From NCBI GenBank assembly GCA_037954235.1, contig JBBMOA010000001.1:1353001-1417000 (forward strand): a stretch of 64,000 nt of DNA. The letters are read 5' to 3'. This stretch comes from Aulostomus chinensis (taxonomy: Eukaryota; Chordata; Actinopteri; Syngnathiformes; Aulostomidae). A model generated the notes under the pieces. The model had not been told where the DNA came from and did no database searches. It saw nothing but the letters and a program-made list of their open reading frames with translations. The position numbers and the translations under genes were made by a program. Each line of letters begins with the position of its first letter. Positions within the stretch are counted from its first letter, which is position 1. Of the stretch, positions 1 to 8,604 are shown piece by piece.

Positions 1-559
1 CAGAATGATGGTCTTTTAAACTTCAGCCAAATAAAGCAATTAGGTATTAATTTTTAGTGGGTAATTAGTCAACGAAATAAGGAATTAGCAGGGAGGATCA
101 CACTTTAGCGAGCACAATGAAGCAAGGCTCTACGTTCAGCAACACAGAAAAAGGAGTTGAGGTCACAGGCTTCCTGAAACCAAGGTCAAAAATCCAGAAC
201 GGACAAAGGGGAGGACGACAAAGACAAAGACACAAGAAAAAGAGATAATAACCATCAACTCCATAACAACCATAACAAATATAACCATACAGAACATATA
301 TAACAAATATAACAAGAAAAGCATTAAAAAATATGTCACCTCTGGTCAGATACCCTGATTCGCATTTGTGTCTCTCAGCATTTTCATTTTCATGTTAAAG
401 CCTCCAGAATGAGGGGAGGGGTCAGGGGCAGTTTTCTGTGTTGTCTGCATTAGCAGAATTAGCAGAACTGAATTACAGGAAACCTGAACTTCCACTCTCA
501 ATGTATCCAATTGATGAATAACTGTTTGATCTATACATAGATAACTTGTAGTGATTGCC
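1..559. other. Non-coding flank, nothing recognised
   Basis: AT-rich sequence with no credible exon or reading frame. An A-rich, loosely repeated stretch around 235-335 is built on 'aacaaatataac'-type words. The long minus-strand frame that overlaps the following CA repeat is only translated microsatellite. I see no gene here. Confidence 0.6.
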
Positions 560-567
560 CACACACA

Positions 568-621
<54 letters not shown>
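560..621. repeat. (CA)n microsatellite
   Basis: About 62 bp of CA dinucleotide with one T interruption near 574. It is the first of several CA/GT tracts in the window, as is common in teleost DNA. Confidence 0.97.
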
Positions 622-622
<1 letters not shown>

Positions 623-1090
623 TTTGTGAAACAACTCAGGAGTCATCAGGTGTTTTACTCAGAGGGATTCATTCATGATAAATGAGCATGGAGGAGACCC
701 AGTAATCATCAACACAAGCGTCACATGAGCAGGTCACCACCCACTTTTATTGATTGGTTCTTGTAAGAATCACTCCTAACGCCATCAGGATGTCATTTTT
801 TGTCCTGCCCTGTCTCAACTGTTGGAGCACAACTACAGCCTGAACTCTGCCACTACCTTATCCCTCCCTACCAACGTCATACAGACCCACTATCTGGACT
901 AGCCTGAGCCCCCTGACCCTCATCAGTCACTCCTAGTGCCTCACACTGGAGGGAATAGGAGCGTCTGTGAGCTCTGACTGTTGGGATGCACATCCATGTG
1001 ATGGAAGAGCTGTTTTAAACAGGGAATCATTTGACCTCTTGACCTGTGTGGGCAGGTAAGGAGGCACGATTCCATCATGAACAATAATAT
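622..1090. other. Non-coding sequence left of the Penelope insertion
   Basis: No recognised gene. The right edge runs into the 13-bp target duplication at 1091-1103. The sequence after the element (from 6182) is the other half of the pre-insertion locus. Confidence 0.5.
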
Positions 1091-1103
1091 TACTAAACAA
1101 ATG
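1091..1103. repeat. Left target-site duplication of the Penelope pair
   Basis: 'tactaaacaaatg' here is repeated exactly at 6169-6181. The bases beyond differ on both sides, so the duplication is 13 bp. It brackets the whole inverted composite and not one arm, which implies a single insertion event. Confidence 0.85.
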
Positions 1104-1359
1104 ATCGAAGCGAAGTAAAATCTGGTCAACTGGACGTAAGTTTATCTTGAAGACGTTTCACCTCTCATCCGAGAGGCTTCTTCAGTTCTAGTGAAGAGTG
1201 TGGAAACTCCAGCTTATAAACCTATGTGGGAGTGGTCAGTGCTATTGTGGTGGAAACGACCCTCCCGAGACTCACCTGGCCTCTCCAAACGACAGTCGTT
1301 GTGCGGTGTCAGGGAGTTTCAGGGGTGGTCGTTGGGGGGTTTCACCGACCACTCAGATG

Positions 1360-3606
1360 CTAATGGGCTGTGCTGGCATCAGCCGTTCCACATGGGTCTT
1401 TCAGCTGAACTCTTTGGGGAAGCTTTGAAAGGACTTGGTTGTAAATAGGTGAAAGGAAATGTCGCAGTCCACCTCCTCTGTTCAAAGATGGTTTCTCTAT
1501 CCTGACGTGGATGGCTTCTTTAACTCCTCTTTCAAACCATCTGTCCTCTCTGTCGAGAATTTGGACATGGTCGTCCTGGAAGGAGTGGCTTTCCTCCTTG
1601 AGGTGAAGGAAAACCGCTGAGTCCTGTCCTCCAGAGTTGGCTCTTCTATGTTGGGCCATGCGCTTGTTGAGGGGCTGTTTGGTTTCCCCTATGTAGAGAT
1701 CCGTGCAGGCCTCACTGCATCTGACAGCGTATACCAGATTGCTTTTCTGGCTGTGAGGGGTGGGATCTTTGGGGTGAACCAGTCTTTGTCTCAGAGTGTT
1801 GTCTGGTTTAAAAGACACAGGGATGCGGTGCTTATTATAGATTCTCCTTAATTTCTCAGAAACCCCTGCCACATAGGGGATCACTATGTTTTTTCTCCTG
1901 CCTTCTTCATCTTCCCTCCTCCTGGAGCTCTCCTCCTTTCTGGACCTGGAAGAGGATTTTACAAAGGTCCAGTCTGGGAAGCCACAAGTTTTAAGTGCTC
2001 TTTTCAGATGCTGCTGTTCTTTTTTCCGGCCTTGGACGCTGGTGGGGATGGTCTCCGCTCGGTGTTGCAGCGTCCTGATGACACCTAACTTGTGCTCCAG
2101 AGGATGGTGAGAGTCAAAAAGCAAGTATTGGTCAGTGTGGGTGGGTTTCCTGTACACATCCACCCTCAGGCTCCTGTCCTCTTGAATGTAGACGTCACAG
2201 TCCAAAAAGGGCAGATGGTTGTCTTTCACATCCTCTCTGGTGAACTTGATGTTGACGTCTACCGAGTTGATGTGTGCTGTAAACGGTTGTACCTCCTGAA
2301 TCTTGATCTTCACCCAGGTGTCATCAACGTATCGGAACCAGTGGGTGGGGGAGGGTCCACTGAAGGAAGTCAGGGCCCTCTGTTCCACCTCTTCCATGTA
2401 TAGGTTGGCCACGATAGGAGATACGGGAGAACCCATGGCACAGCCGTGTTTTTGCCTGAAAAACTTCCCTCTGTACTGGAAGTAGGTTGTGTTCAGGCAA
2501 AGGTCCAGAAGTTGGCAGATTTGGTCCGGATTGAGGTTGGTCCTGTTGCTGAGGGTGTTGTCCAGCTGTAGGCGTTTCTTCACTGTTTCTACAGCCTCCA
2601 CGGTAGGGACGCAGGTGAACAAGGAGGTCACATCGTAGGACACCATGGTCTCATCTGGGTCCAGCTTGAGTTCTCTAACCTTGTTCACGAAGTCCATGGA
2701 ATTCTGGACGTGGTGGGGGGTTTTCCCTACCAAGGGGGCTAAGATGGTGGCGACGTGTTTGGCGATGTTGTACGTCACGGAGTTTATGCTGCTGACAATG
2801 GGTCGGAGCGGGGCACCTTCCTTGTGGATTTTGGGGAGGCCGTAAATCCGTGGAACTGCGTCTCCGGGGTACAGGCGGTGATACTCCAAGCGGTTGATGA
2901 TTTCCCCCTTTTGCAGCTTCTGTAGGTGTTCCACCACTTTCTTCTTGTAGCTGCTGGTGGGGTCGCGTTTTAAGGTCTCATATGTGTGAATGTCACTGAG
3001 AAGAGAACTGATCTTGTTCTGGTAGTCAGTTGTGTCAAGGACCACCGTGCATCTTCCTTTGTCAGCCGGAAGGATGGTGATGTTCTCATCTTTGCTCAGT
3101 GCATTCAAGGCCTTCCTTTCCTGGACCGAGAGGTTGGCAGAGGGGACCTTCGCTTCGGAGAGGGCCGCTGTGACCTTGAGTCGTAGTTCATCTGCTTCTG
3201 TGGTGGAGAGGTTGTTCTTCTTGATGGCGGATTCTGTGGCAGTGATGAGGTCCACAGTCGGGAGATGTTTCGGGGTGACAGCAAAGTTCATTCCTTTGGC
3301 AAGGACGCGTTTCTCAGGACTGGTGAGCTCCCTGTTGGATAAGTTCCTTATCCACCTGTCCTGTGAGTCCGCTGGGGGTGGGCCTTCTGCTTCTCGTTCC
3401 CGGTCGAGGCGAGACTGGAGGCGAGCGAATTTCCTTTTTTGCCTCTCCTTGCTCTTCTGATGTTGAGATAGTTGGGCTGTCCCAACGAAGGAGGTGACTT
3501 TGTCCAAGATGGCGGGTGGCAAAAAAGGCGTTAACTCTTGATTAAGGTGATCTAGCTTGCTCTTTAGTCCCTCGATGGTGAAATGGACCTGTCTCACTCT
3601 CTCGTT
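1360..3606 (-). CDS. Penelope-like RT/GIY-YIG polyprotein, left arm (5' truncated)
   Basis: Minus-strand frame of about 750 codons, identical in protein to the right-arm copy. It contains the Penelope-type N-terminal 'ADKG' segment, reverse transcriptase motifs (GLPKIHK, GSPVSPIVANLYME, RYVDDTW), the LPFLDC and YRKPTHTDQYL motifs, and a C-terminal GIY-YIG endonuclease (VYAVRC, LYIGETKQPLNKRMAQHRR) before the stop at 1360. The open frame runs upstream through the 22-bp spacer into the other arm (to 3678) without an ATG start. The true N-terminus is therefore missing and no start should be assigned. RT and nuclease motifs look intact, so the family may have been active recently, but this copy lacks its 5' end. 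It is the mirror partner of 3638-5875. Confidence 0.88.
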   Translation of the reverse strand, partial: NERVRQVHFTIEGLKSKLDHLNQELTPFLPPAILDKVTSFVGTAQLSQHQKSKERQKRKFARLQSRLDREREAEGPPPADSQDRWIRNLSNRELTSPEKRVLAKGMNFAVTPKHLPTVDLITATESAIKKNNLSTTEADELRLKVTAALSEAKVPSANLSVQERKALNALSKDENITILPADKGRCTVVLDTTDYQNKISSLLSDIHTYETLKRDPTSSYKKKVVEHLQKLQKGEIINRLEYHRLYPGDAVPRIYGLPKIHKEGAPLRPIVSSINSVTYNIAKHVATILAPLVGKTPHHVQNSMDFVNKVRELKLDPDETMVSYDVTSLFTCVPTVEAVETVKKRLQLDNTLSNRTNLNPDQICQLLDLCLNTTYFQYRGKFFRQKHGCAMGSPVSPIVANLYMEEVEQRALTSFSGPSPTHWFRYVDDTWVKIKIQEVQPFTAHINSVDVNIKFTREDVKDNHLPFLDCDVYIQEDRSLRVDVYRKPTHTDQYLLFDSHHPLEHKLGVIRTLQHRAETIPTSVQGRKKEQQHLKRALKTCGFPDWTFVKSSSRSRKEESSRRREDEEGRRKNIVIPYVAGVSEKLRRIYNKHRIPVSFKPDNTLRQRLVHPKDPTPHSQKSNLVYAVRCSEACTDLYIGETKQPLNKRMAQHRRANSGGQDSAVFLHLKEESHSFQDDHVQILDREDRWFERGVKEAIHVRIEKPSLNRGGGLRHFLSPIYNQVLSKLPQRVQLKDPCGTADASTAH

Positions 3607-3628
3607 GAGAAGCTGATTTTGTGAGTGA
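3607..3628. other. 22-bp spacer at the palindrome axis
   Basis: Sequence 'gagaagctgattttgtgagt' plus two more bases lies between the mirrored ends 'ctctctcgtt' and 'aacgagagag'. It belongs to neither arm as a mirror image. It could be the 5' continuation of one copy or filler from the joining event. Confidence 0.8.
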
Positions 3629-3637
3629 AACGAGAGA

Positions 3638-5875
3638 GTGAGACAGGTCCATTTCACCATCGAGGGACTAAAGAGCAAGCTAGATCACCTTAATCAAGAG
3701 TTAACGCCTTTTTTGCCACCCGCCATCTTGGACAAAGTCACCTCCTTCGTTGGGACAGCCCAACTATCTCAACATCAGAAGAGCAAGGAGAGGCAAAAAA
3801 GGAAATTCGCTCGCCTCCAGTCTCGCCTCGACCGGGAACGAGAAGCAGAAGGCCCACCCCCAGCGGACTCACAGGACAGGTGGATAAGGAACTTATCCAA
3901 CAGGGAGCTCACCAGTCCTGAGAAACGCGTCCTTGCCAAAGGAATGAACTTTGCTGTCACCCCGAAACATCTCCCGACTGTGGACCTCATCACTGCCACA
4001 GAATCCGCCATCAAGAAGAACAACCTCTCCACCACAGAAGCAGATGAACTACGACTCAAGGTCACAGCGGCCCTCTCCGAAGCGAAGGTCCCCTCTGCCA
4101 ACCTCTCGGTCCAGGAAAGGAAGGCCTTGAATGCACTGAGCAAAGATGAGAACATCACCATCCTTCCGGCTGACAAAGGAAGATGCACGGTGGTCCTTGA
4201 CACAACTGACTACCAGAACAAGATCAGTTCTCTTCTCAGTGACATTCACACATATGAGACCTTAAAACGCGACCCCACCAGCAGCTACAAGAAGAAAGTG
4301 GTGGAACACCTACAGAAGCTGCAAAAGGGGGAAATCATCAACCGCTTGGAGTATCACCGCCTGTACCCCGGAGACGCAGTTCCACGGATTTACGGCCTCC
4401 CCAAAATCCACAAGGAAGGTGCCCCGCTCCGACCCATTGTCAGCAGCATAAACTCCGTGACGTACAACATCGCCAAACACGTCGCCACCATCTTAGCCCC
4501 CTTGGTAGGGAAAACCCCCCACCACGTCCAGAATTCCATGGACTTCGTGAACAAGGTTAGAGAACTCAAGCTGGACCCAGATGAGACCATGGTGTCCTAC
4601 GATGTGACCTCCTTGTTCACCTGCGTCCCTACCGTGGAGGCTGTAGAAACAGTGAAGAAACGCCTACAGCTGGACAACACCCTCAGCAACAGGACCAACC
4701 TCAATCCGGACCAAATCTGCCAACTTCTGGACCTTTGCCTGAACACAACCTACTTCCAGTACAGAGGGAAGTTTTTCAGGCAAAAACACGGCTGTGCCAT
4801 GGGTTCTCCCGTATCTCCTATCGTGGCCAACCTATACATGGAAGAGGTGGAACAGAGGGCCCTGACTTCCTTCAGTGGACCCTCCCCCACCCACTGGTTC
4901 CGATACGTTGATGACACCTGGGTGAAGATCAAGATTCAGGAGGTACAACCGTTTACAGCACACATCAACTCGGTAGACGTCAACATCAAGTTCACCAGAG
5001 AGGATGTGAAAGACAACCATCTGCCCTTTTTGGACTGTGACGTCTACATTCAAGAGGACAGGAGCCTGAGGGTGGATGTGTACAGGAAACCCACCCACAC
5101 TGACCAATACTTGCTTTTTGACTCTCACCATCCTCTGGAGCACAAGTTAGGTGTCATCAGGACGCTGCAACACCGAGCGGAGACCATCCCCACCAGCGTC
5201 CAAGGCCGGAAAAAAGAACAGCAGCATCTGAAAAGAGCACTTAAAACTTGTGGCTTCCCAGACTGGACCTTTGTAAAATCCTCTTCCAGGTCCAGAAAGG
5301 AGGAGAGCTCCAGGAGGAGGGAAGATGAAGAAGGCAGGAGAAAAAACATAGTGATCCCCTATGTGGCAGGGGTTTCTGAGAAATTAAGGAGAATCTATAA
5401 TAAGCACCGCATCCCTGTGTCTTTTAAACCAGACAACACTCTGAGACAAAGACTGGTTCACCCCAAAGATCCCACCCCTCACAGCCAGAAAAGCAATCTG
5501 GTATACGCTGTCAGATGCAGTGAGGCCTGCACGGATCTCTACATAGGGGAAACCAAACAGCCCCTCAACAAGCGCATGGCCCAACATAGAAGAGCCAACT
5601 CTGGAGGACAGGACTCAGCGGTTTTCCTCCACCTCAAGGAGGAAAGCCACTCCTTCCAGGACGACCATGTCCAAATTCTCGACAGAGAGGACAGATGGTT
5701 TGAAAGAGGAGTTAAAGAAGCCATCCACGTCAGGATAGAGAAACCATCTTTGAACAGAGGAGGTGGACTGCGACATTTCCTTTCACCTATTTACAACCAA
5801 GTCCTTTCAAAGCTTCCCCAAAGAGTTCAGCTGAAAGACCCATGTGGAACGGCTGATGCCAGCACAGCCCATTAG
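3638..5875 (+). CDS. Penelope-like RT/GIY-YIG polyprotein, right arm (5' truncated)
   Basis: A 745-codon frame that encodes a reverse transcriptase fused to a GIY-YIG endonuclease, the usual Penelope-like layout; such proteins nick target DNA and copy the element RNA. By residue: the 'ADKG..TVVLD' block is near 178, GLPKIHK..PLRPIVSSIN near 253-272, GCAMGSPVSPIVANLYME near 385-402, catalytic YVDD near 422-425, LPFLDC and KPTHTDQYL near 460-495, and an Arg/Ser/Glu-rich linker near 545-570. GIY-YIG follows from about 621 (LVYAVRC) with LYIGET, to about 703. The first codon is GTG, an artefact of the truncation point. No frameshift or stop interrupts the frame. The copy ends with a 3' tail that the left arm lacks. 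Confidence 0.9.
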   Translation: MRQVHFTIEGLKSKLDHLNQELTPFLPPAILDKVTSFVGTAQLSQHQKSKERQKRKFARLQSRLDREREAEGPPPADSQDRWIRNLSNRELTSPEKRVLAKGMNFAVTPKHLPTVDLITATESAIKKNNLSTTEADELRLKVTAALSEAKVPSANLSVQERKALNALSKDENITILPADKGRCTVVLDTTDYQNKISSLLSDIHTYETLKRDPTSSYKKKVVEHLQKLQKGEIINRLEYHRLYPGDAVPRIYGLPKIHKEGAPLRPIVSSINSVTYNIAKHVATILAPLVGKTPHHVQNSMDFVNKVRELKLDPDETMVSYDVTSLFTCVPTVEAVETVKKRLQLDNTLSNRTNLNPDQICQLLDLCLNTTYFQYRGKFFRQKHGCAMGSPVSPIVANLYMEEVEQRALTSFSGPSPTHWFRYVDDTWVKIKIQEVQPFTAHINSVDVNIKFTREDVKDNHLPFLDCDVYIQEDRSLRVDVYRKPTHTDQYLLFDSHHPLEHKLGVIRTLQHRAETIPTSVQGRKKEQQHLKRALKTCGFPDWTFVKSSSRSRKEESSRRREDEEGRRKNIVIPYVAGVSEKLRRIYNKHRIPVSFKPDNTLRQRLVHPKDPTPHSQKSNLVYAVRCSEACTDLYIGETKQPLNKRMAQHRRANSGGQDSAVFLHLKEESHSFQDDHVQILDREDRWFERGVKEAIHVRIEKPSLNRGGGLRHFLSPIYNQVLSKLPQRVQLKDPCGTADASTAH

Positions 5876-6168
5876 CATCTGAGTGGTCGGTGAAACCCCC
5901 CAACGACCACCCCTGAAACTCCCTGACACCGCACAACGACTGTCGTTTGGAGAGGCCAGGTGAGTCTCGGGAGGGTCGTTTCCACCACAATAGCACTGAC
6001 CACTCCCACATAGGTTTATAAGCTGGAGTTTCCACACTCTTCACTAGAACTGAAGAAGCCTCTCGGATGAGAGGTGAAACGTCTTCAAGATAAACTTACG
6101 TCCAGTTGACCAGATTTTACTTCGCTTCGATCTACGATGACCTGGATGAATGAGAACCTACACAGACA
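5876..6168 (+). other. Penelope 3' UTR and terminal tail
   Basis: This is 3' non-coding sequence of the right copy, mirrored by 1104-1359 in the left copy. It includes a conserved 'ctgaagaagcctctcggatg' block near 6050, which recurs in the fragments near 13325, 25895 and 26440. The last 36 bases (6133-6168) are unique to this arm and resemble the end of the decayed copy near 26500 ('aggatgacctgga'). Confidence 0.75.
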
Positions 6169-6181
6169 TACTAAACAAATG
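6169..6181. repeat. Right target-site duplication of the Penelope pair
   Basis: Exact 13-bp match to 1091-1103. Confidence 0.85.
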
Positions 6182-6395
6182 GGTCTTTAGCTTCTTTCTA
6201 AAGGTGTCCACAGCGTCCTCATGTCCAGTGGGAGAGCGTTCCAGAGTCTAGGAGCTGCAACCTGGAAGGTTCCCTCTCCTTCAGTGAGGCTGAATCCCTG
6301 TGGTCAGGGAGGATAAGGGACCCCACAGGTGTCACTAAAGTGCTTTAGACTGCAAAGCACTCAGCTAATCAAGCTGGGATCAACTGCTGTGGTGA
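6182..6395. repeat. Probable dispersed fish repeat, unclassified
   Basis: The stretch 'ccagtgggagagcgttccag' and its continuation on 'agtctaggagctgcaacctgg' reads like a dispersed repeat I associate with many teleost loci. It starts directly at the Penelope target duplication. I cannot place it in a named family, and no coding gene is visible. Confidence 0.35.
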
Positions 6396-7445
6396 TCAAG
6401 GTATCATCATATAGAACACACAAAGAAAACAGAGTTGAGGAAAAGCACACAAAGAAGAAGCTATGAACATGAACAGAGCATCTTCTACACAAGATGTCAC
6501 ATGGCTCAGTAGACCTCTGGTTTGACCCCGAGCAGGTCCAGTCTCCAGGGTGCCCCCATCATTCTGCTTTTCAGTTGCAGGACATGCAGCAGAATCCCAT
6601 CGCTCCTCTGCAGAAGAACATGTGAGAGCGTCTGCTTGCTCTTCTCTGGCTGGACGTAGGGGAGAGTCTGCTTGCTCTTCTCTGGCTGGACGTAGGGGAG
6701 ATTCTGTTTGCTCTTCTCTGGCTGGACGTAGGGGAGAGTCTGTTTGCTCTTCTCTGGCTGGACGTAGGGGAGCGTCTGTTTGCTCTTCTCTGGCTGGACG
6801 TAGGGGAGCGTCTGTTTGCTCTTCTCTGGCTGGACGTAGGGGAGAGTCTGTTTGCTCCTCTCTGGCTGGACGTAGGGGAGAGTCTGTTTGCTCTTCTCTG
6901 GCTGGATGTAGGGGAGAGTCTTTTTGCTCTTCTCTGGCTGGATGTAGGGGAGAGTCTGTTTGCTCTTCTCTCTCTCGACGTAGGGGACAGTCTGTTTGCT
7001 CTTCTCTGGCTGGACATAGGGGAGAGTCTGCTTGCTCTTCTCTGGCTGGACGTAGGGGAGAGTCTGCTTGCTCTTCTCTGGCTGGACATAGGGGAGAGTC
7101 TGTTCTCTCTTCTCTGGCTGGACGTGGGGGAGAGTCTGCTTGCTCTTCTCTGGCTGGACGTAGGGGAGAGTCTGTTTGCTCTTCAGAAGTTTGCTGGACC
7201 TTCACTTGAAGGTCATGATTTTCCTCTTTCAAACAGCTTTTTAAATCATGAAGATTTCCCAGGATTTCCCACTGAGCACTGTTCCTTTTCTTCTTTTGTG
7301 TTCTCACTGCACATAGAAGACTCTGAACTTCACCGTTCAGACTGCCAGTCTTTGTGGGGTCCTGGTCCTTCCTTGATTCAAGGTGGGCCAACTCAGCAGT
7401 GAAGGTCTCTGTCTCCTGAGATGCAGTAGAAACTCGTCTCCTCAA
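6396..7445 (-). CDS. Coiled-coil gene, 3' part with 12-residue coding repeats
   Basis: Minus-strand frame of about 349 codons. The N-terminal ~90 residues are Glu/Gln/Leu-rich coiled-coil (LESRKD, LHDLKSCLKEENHDLQVKVQQ). About 15 tandem copies of the 12-residue unit 'REEQTDSPLRPA' follow, then an unrelated Cys/Phe-rich tail (residues ~300-349). Just upstream in the same frame, across the nominal start, the DNA reads LEQLRSQ..RQAENGCLRRRVS. This matches the repeated coiled-coil unit of 7484-8242, so the two frames are one gene with a frame change near 7485. It could be a pseudogene or a gene with an unrecognised splice. The function is unknown; extended Glu-rich coiled coils are usually structural or scaffold-like. 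Confidence 0.5.
   Translation of the reverse strand: MRRRVSTASQETETFTAELAHLESRKDQDPTKTGSLNGEVQSLLCAVRTQKKKRNSAQWEILGNLHDLKSCLKEENHDLQVKVQQTSEEQTDSPLRPAREEQADSPPRPAREERTDSPLCPAREEQADSPLRPAREEQADSPLCPAREEQTDCPLRREREEQTDSPLHPAREEQKDSPLHPAREEQTDSPLRPAREEQTDSPLRPAREEQTDAPLRPAREEQTDAPLRPAREEQTDSPLRPAREEQTESPLRPAREEQADSPLRPAREEQADALTCSSAEERWDSAACPATEKQNDGGTLETGPARGQTRGLLSHVTSCVEDALFMFIASSLCAFPQLCFLCVFYMMIP
6624..7185 (-). repeat. 36-bp coding minisatellite (~15.5 copies)
   Basis: Tandem 36-bp units with plus-strand consensus built on 'tctggctggacgtaggggag' followed by 'agtctgtttgctcttc'. Because 36 is divisible by three, several frames on both strands stay open through the array. Only the minus frame continues from the upstream coiled coil. 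Units differ by point changes (T/A at the Thr/Ala codon, Cys/Arg near the end) and no indels were seen, so the frame is kept throughout. Confidence 0.92.
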
Positions 7446-7483
7446 ACATCCATTTTCTGCCTGTCTCTCCTCACTCTGGGACC

Positions 7484-8242
7484 TCAGCTGTTCAAGAGCT
7501 CACACTTGAGGTCACACTTCTCCTTGTAAACCATCTTCACCTCAAGCTGAAGATTGTGGACTTGTGTGTTCAGGTCTCTGATCTGAGCCTGGTTCTCCTC
7601 CCTCACAGATTCAAGGTTGCCCACCATGGCAGACATGTTCTCTACTAGATGATATGCAATGATCTTCACTTGTCCAAGACTAGAAACCTGTCCCCACAAA
7701 TTCTGGTTTTCTGTCCATCTCTTGTCACAAAGAGACTGAAGCTGATCAAGTGCACTTTTCTTCTCAGTCAGGTCTTCCTCAAGACATTTCATCTCCACCT
7801 GTTCACTCTCCCTCAGAGACTGAACGTGGGTCAGCTCTTTTCTGAGCTCATTGTTCTCTCCATCAACCTTCCTCCCCTCACACTGAAGACTGTGGACTGT
7901 TGCGTTCAGATCTTCTATCTGAGTCTGGTTCTTGTCCTGGACCATTTTGAGGTTGGCCACCACAGCAGTGAGGTTCTGTAGCTCCTGGATTGCTCTTTTA
8001 TTCTCACGTTCAAGAGTAGAAACTTGTTCCCTCAAATTCTGGTTTTCTGCCTGTGTGTTGTCACACAGAGACTGAAGCTGCTCAAGGGCAGCTTTCTTCT
8101 CAGTCAGGTCCTCCTGCTCTGTCAGCCTGAGAGATGGAGGAGCAGGATCACATTGACCAGGATCATTCAGTGGATAAATACAGCTCCTACTGAGATCCAC
8201 CAGATCTCTGAATGCTCCAACGATACAATCCAATGGAGTCAT
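7484..8242 (-). CDS. Coiled-coil protein with 112-residue internal repeats
   Basis: A 252-codon minus-strand frame, unrecognised by name. After ~40 non-coiled residues (MTPLDCIVGAFRDLVDLSRS...) it is continuous heptad-like coiled coil. It contains a direct repeat beginning EDLTEKKAALEQLQSLCD (unit 1) and EDLTEKKSALDQLQSLCD (unit 2), spaced 336 bp (112 residues). Each unit has the order QAENQNL, QVSTL, NLTAVVANL, NQAQI.DLN, VHNLQ. A third unit starts near 7487, but its spacing from unit 2 is 254 bp. That is 82 bp short and not a multiple of three, so the frame stops at 7484 and resumes in the frame of 6396-7445. It is either a repeat-mediated frameshift or an intron-containing gene; transcript data would decide. 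Confidence 0.55.
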   Translation of the reverse strand: MTPLDCIVGAFRDLVDLSRSCIYPLNDPGQCDPAPPSLRLTEQEDLTEKKAALEQLQSLCDNTQAENQNLREQVSTLERENKRAIQELQNLTAVVANLKMVQDKNQTQIEDLNATVHSLQCEGRKVDGENNELRKELTHVQSLRESEQVEMKCLEEDLTEKKSALDQLQSLCDKRWTENQNLWGQVSSLGQVKIIAYHLVENMSAMVGNLESVREENQAQIRDLNTQVHNLQLEVKMVYKEKCDLKCELLNS

Positions 8243-8600
8243 AGCCTTCTGTCCTGGGTTGATCTGAAGATCTTGAGCCAGACTAAATTTCCTGGAACTG
8301 TCAAGTGTTTAAAGAGCAAAACTGCCCCAGAAATGTGGAGTCTGGATTCTTTTCTAGAATGTGATGGCAGTGACAGTCCTGCAGAGTGACATCACTGACA
8401 TGACTGGATGACTTCAGTCACGTGACTGGATGACTTCAGTCACGTGACTGGATGACAATGTAGATGCCAATGTAGAGGTTGGGGAAATAGTCTCTGAGAA
8501 TCCACCTTGAAGCCACACCCTCCTTGTTCTTCAAAAACCCAAACAGTGACCATCAGTCTCCCTCCAATCCTGTACTTGGTTCAATATTGCTGTTCCAATC
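8243..8600. other. Upstream region of the coiled-coil gene with a 22-bp tandem repeat
   Basis: No clear exon is seen. At 8402-8455 a 22-bp unit ('gactggatgacttcagtcac' plus 'gt') is present about 2.5 times. Each unit contains the self-complementary word tgacttcagtca and creates CACGTG at 8419-8424 and 8441-8446. If the gene reads from 8242 leftward this would lie in its 5' region, but no TATA box or initiator is evident. Confidence 0.45.
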
Positions 8601-8604
8601 AGCT

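Larger units (their letters stand above)
1104..6168. mobile_element. Head-to-head inverted Penelope-like element pair
   Basis: Two copies of the same Penelope-like retroelement point outwards from a common centre. The left arm (about 1104-3606) is on the minus strand and the right arm (3629-6132) on the plus strand. They are separated by a unique 22-bp spacer at 3607-3628. Every mirrored landmark sums to 7235 (1360/5875, 2092/5143, 3606/3629), so the ~2.5-kb arms carry no net indel. I found one mismatch, at 1606 versus 5629, and it is synonymous. The right arm has a further 36-base 3' tail (6133-6168) containing 'gatgacctggatgaatgag', and the left arm lacks it. Both arms are 5' truncated. Inverted or tandem arrangements with short target duplications are known for Penelope elements. 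A full-length mirror this clean is unusual. Confidence 0.9.

Noticed and set aside
1648..3460. Several plus-strand frames inside the left Penelope arm and their mirrors in the right arm
   Set aside because: They are antisense shadows of the RT/GIY-YIG frame and recur in mirror positions only because the arms are identical.
3607..3678. Extended start of the left-arm protein through the spacer into the right arm
   Set aside because: It reads antisense of the other arm and begins at TTG. It arises from the palindrome and is not a native N-terminus.
6550..7209. Plus-strand 219-codon and second minus-strand 172-codon frames over the 36-bp repeat
   Set aside because: The period is divisible by three, so several frames stay open by default. 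Only the minus frame continuous with the upstream coiled coil is supported.
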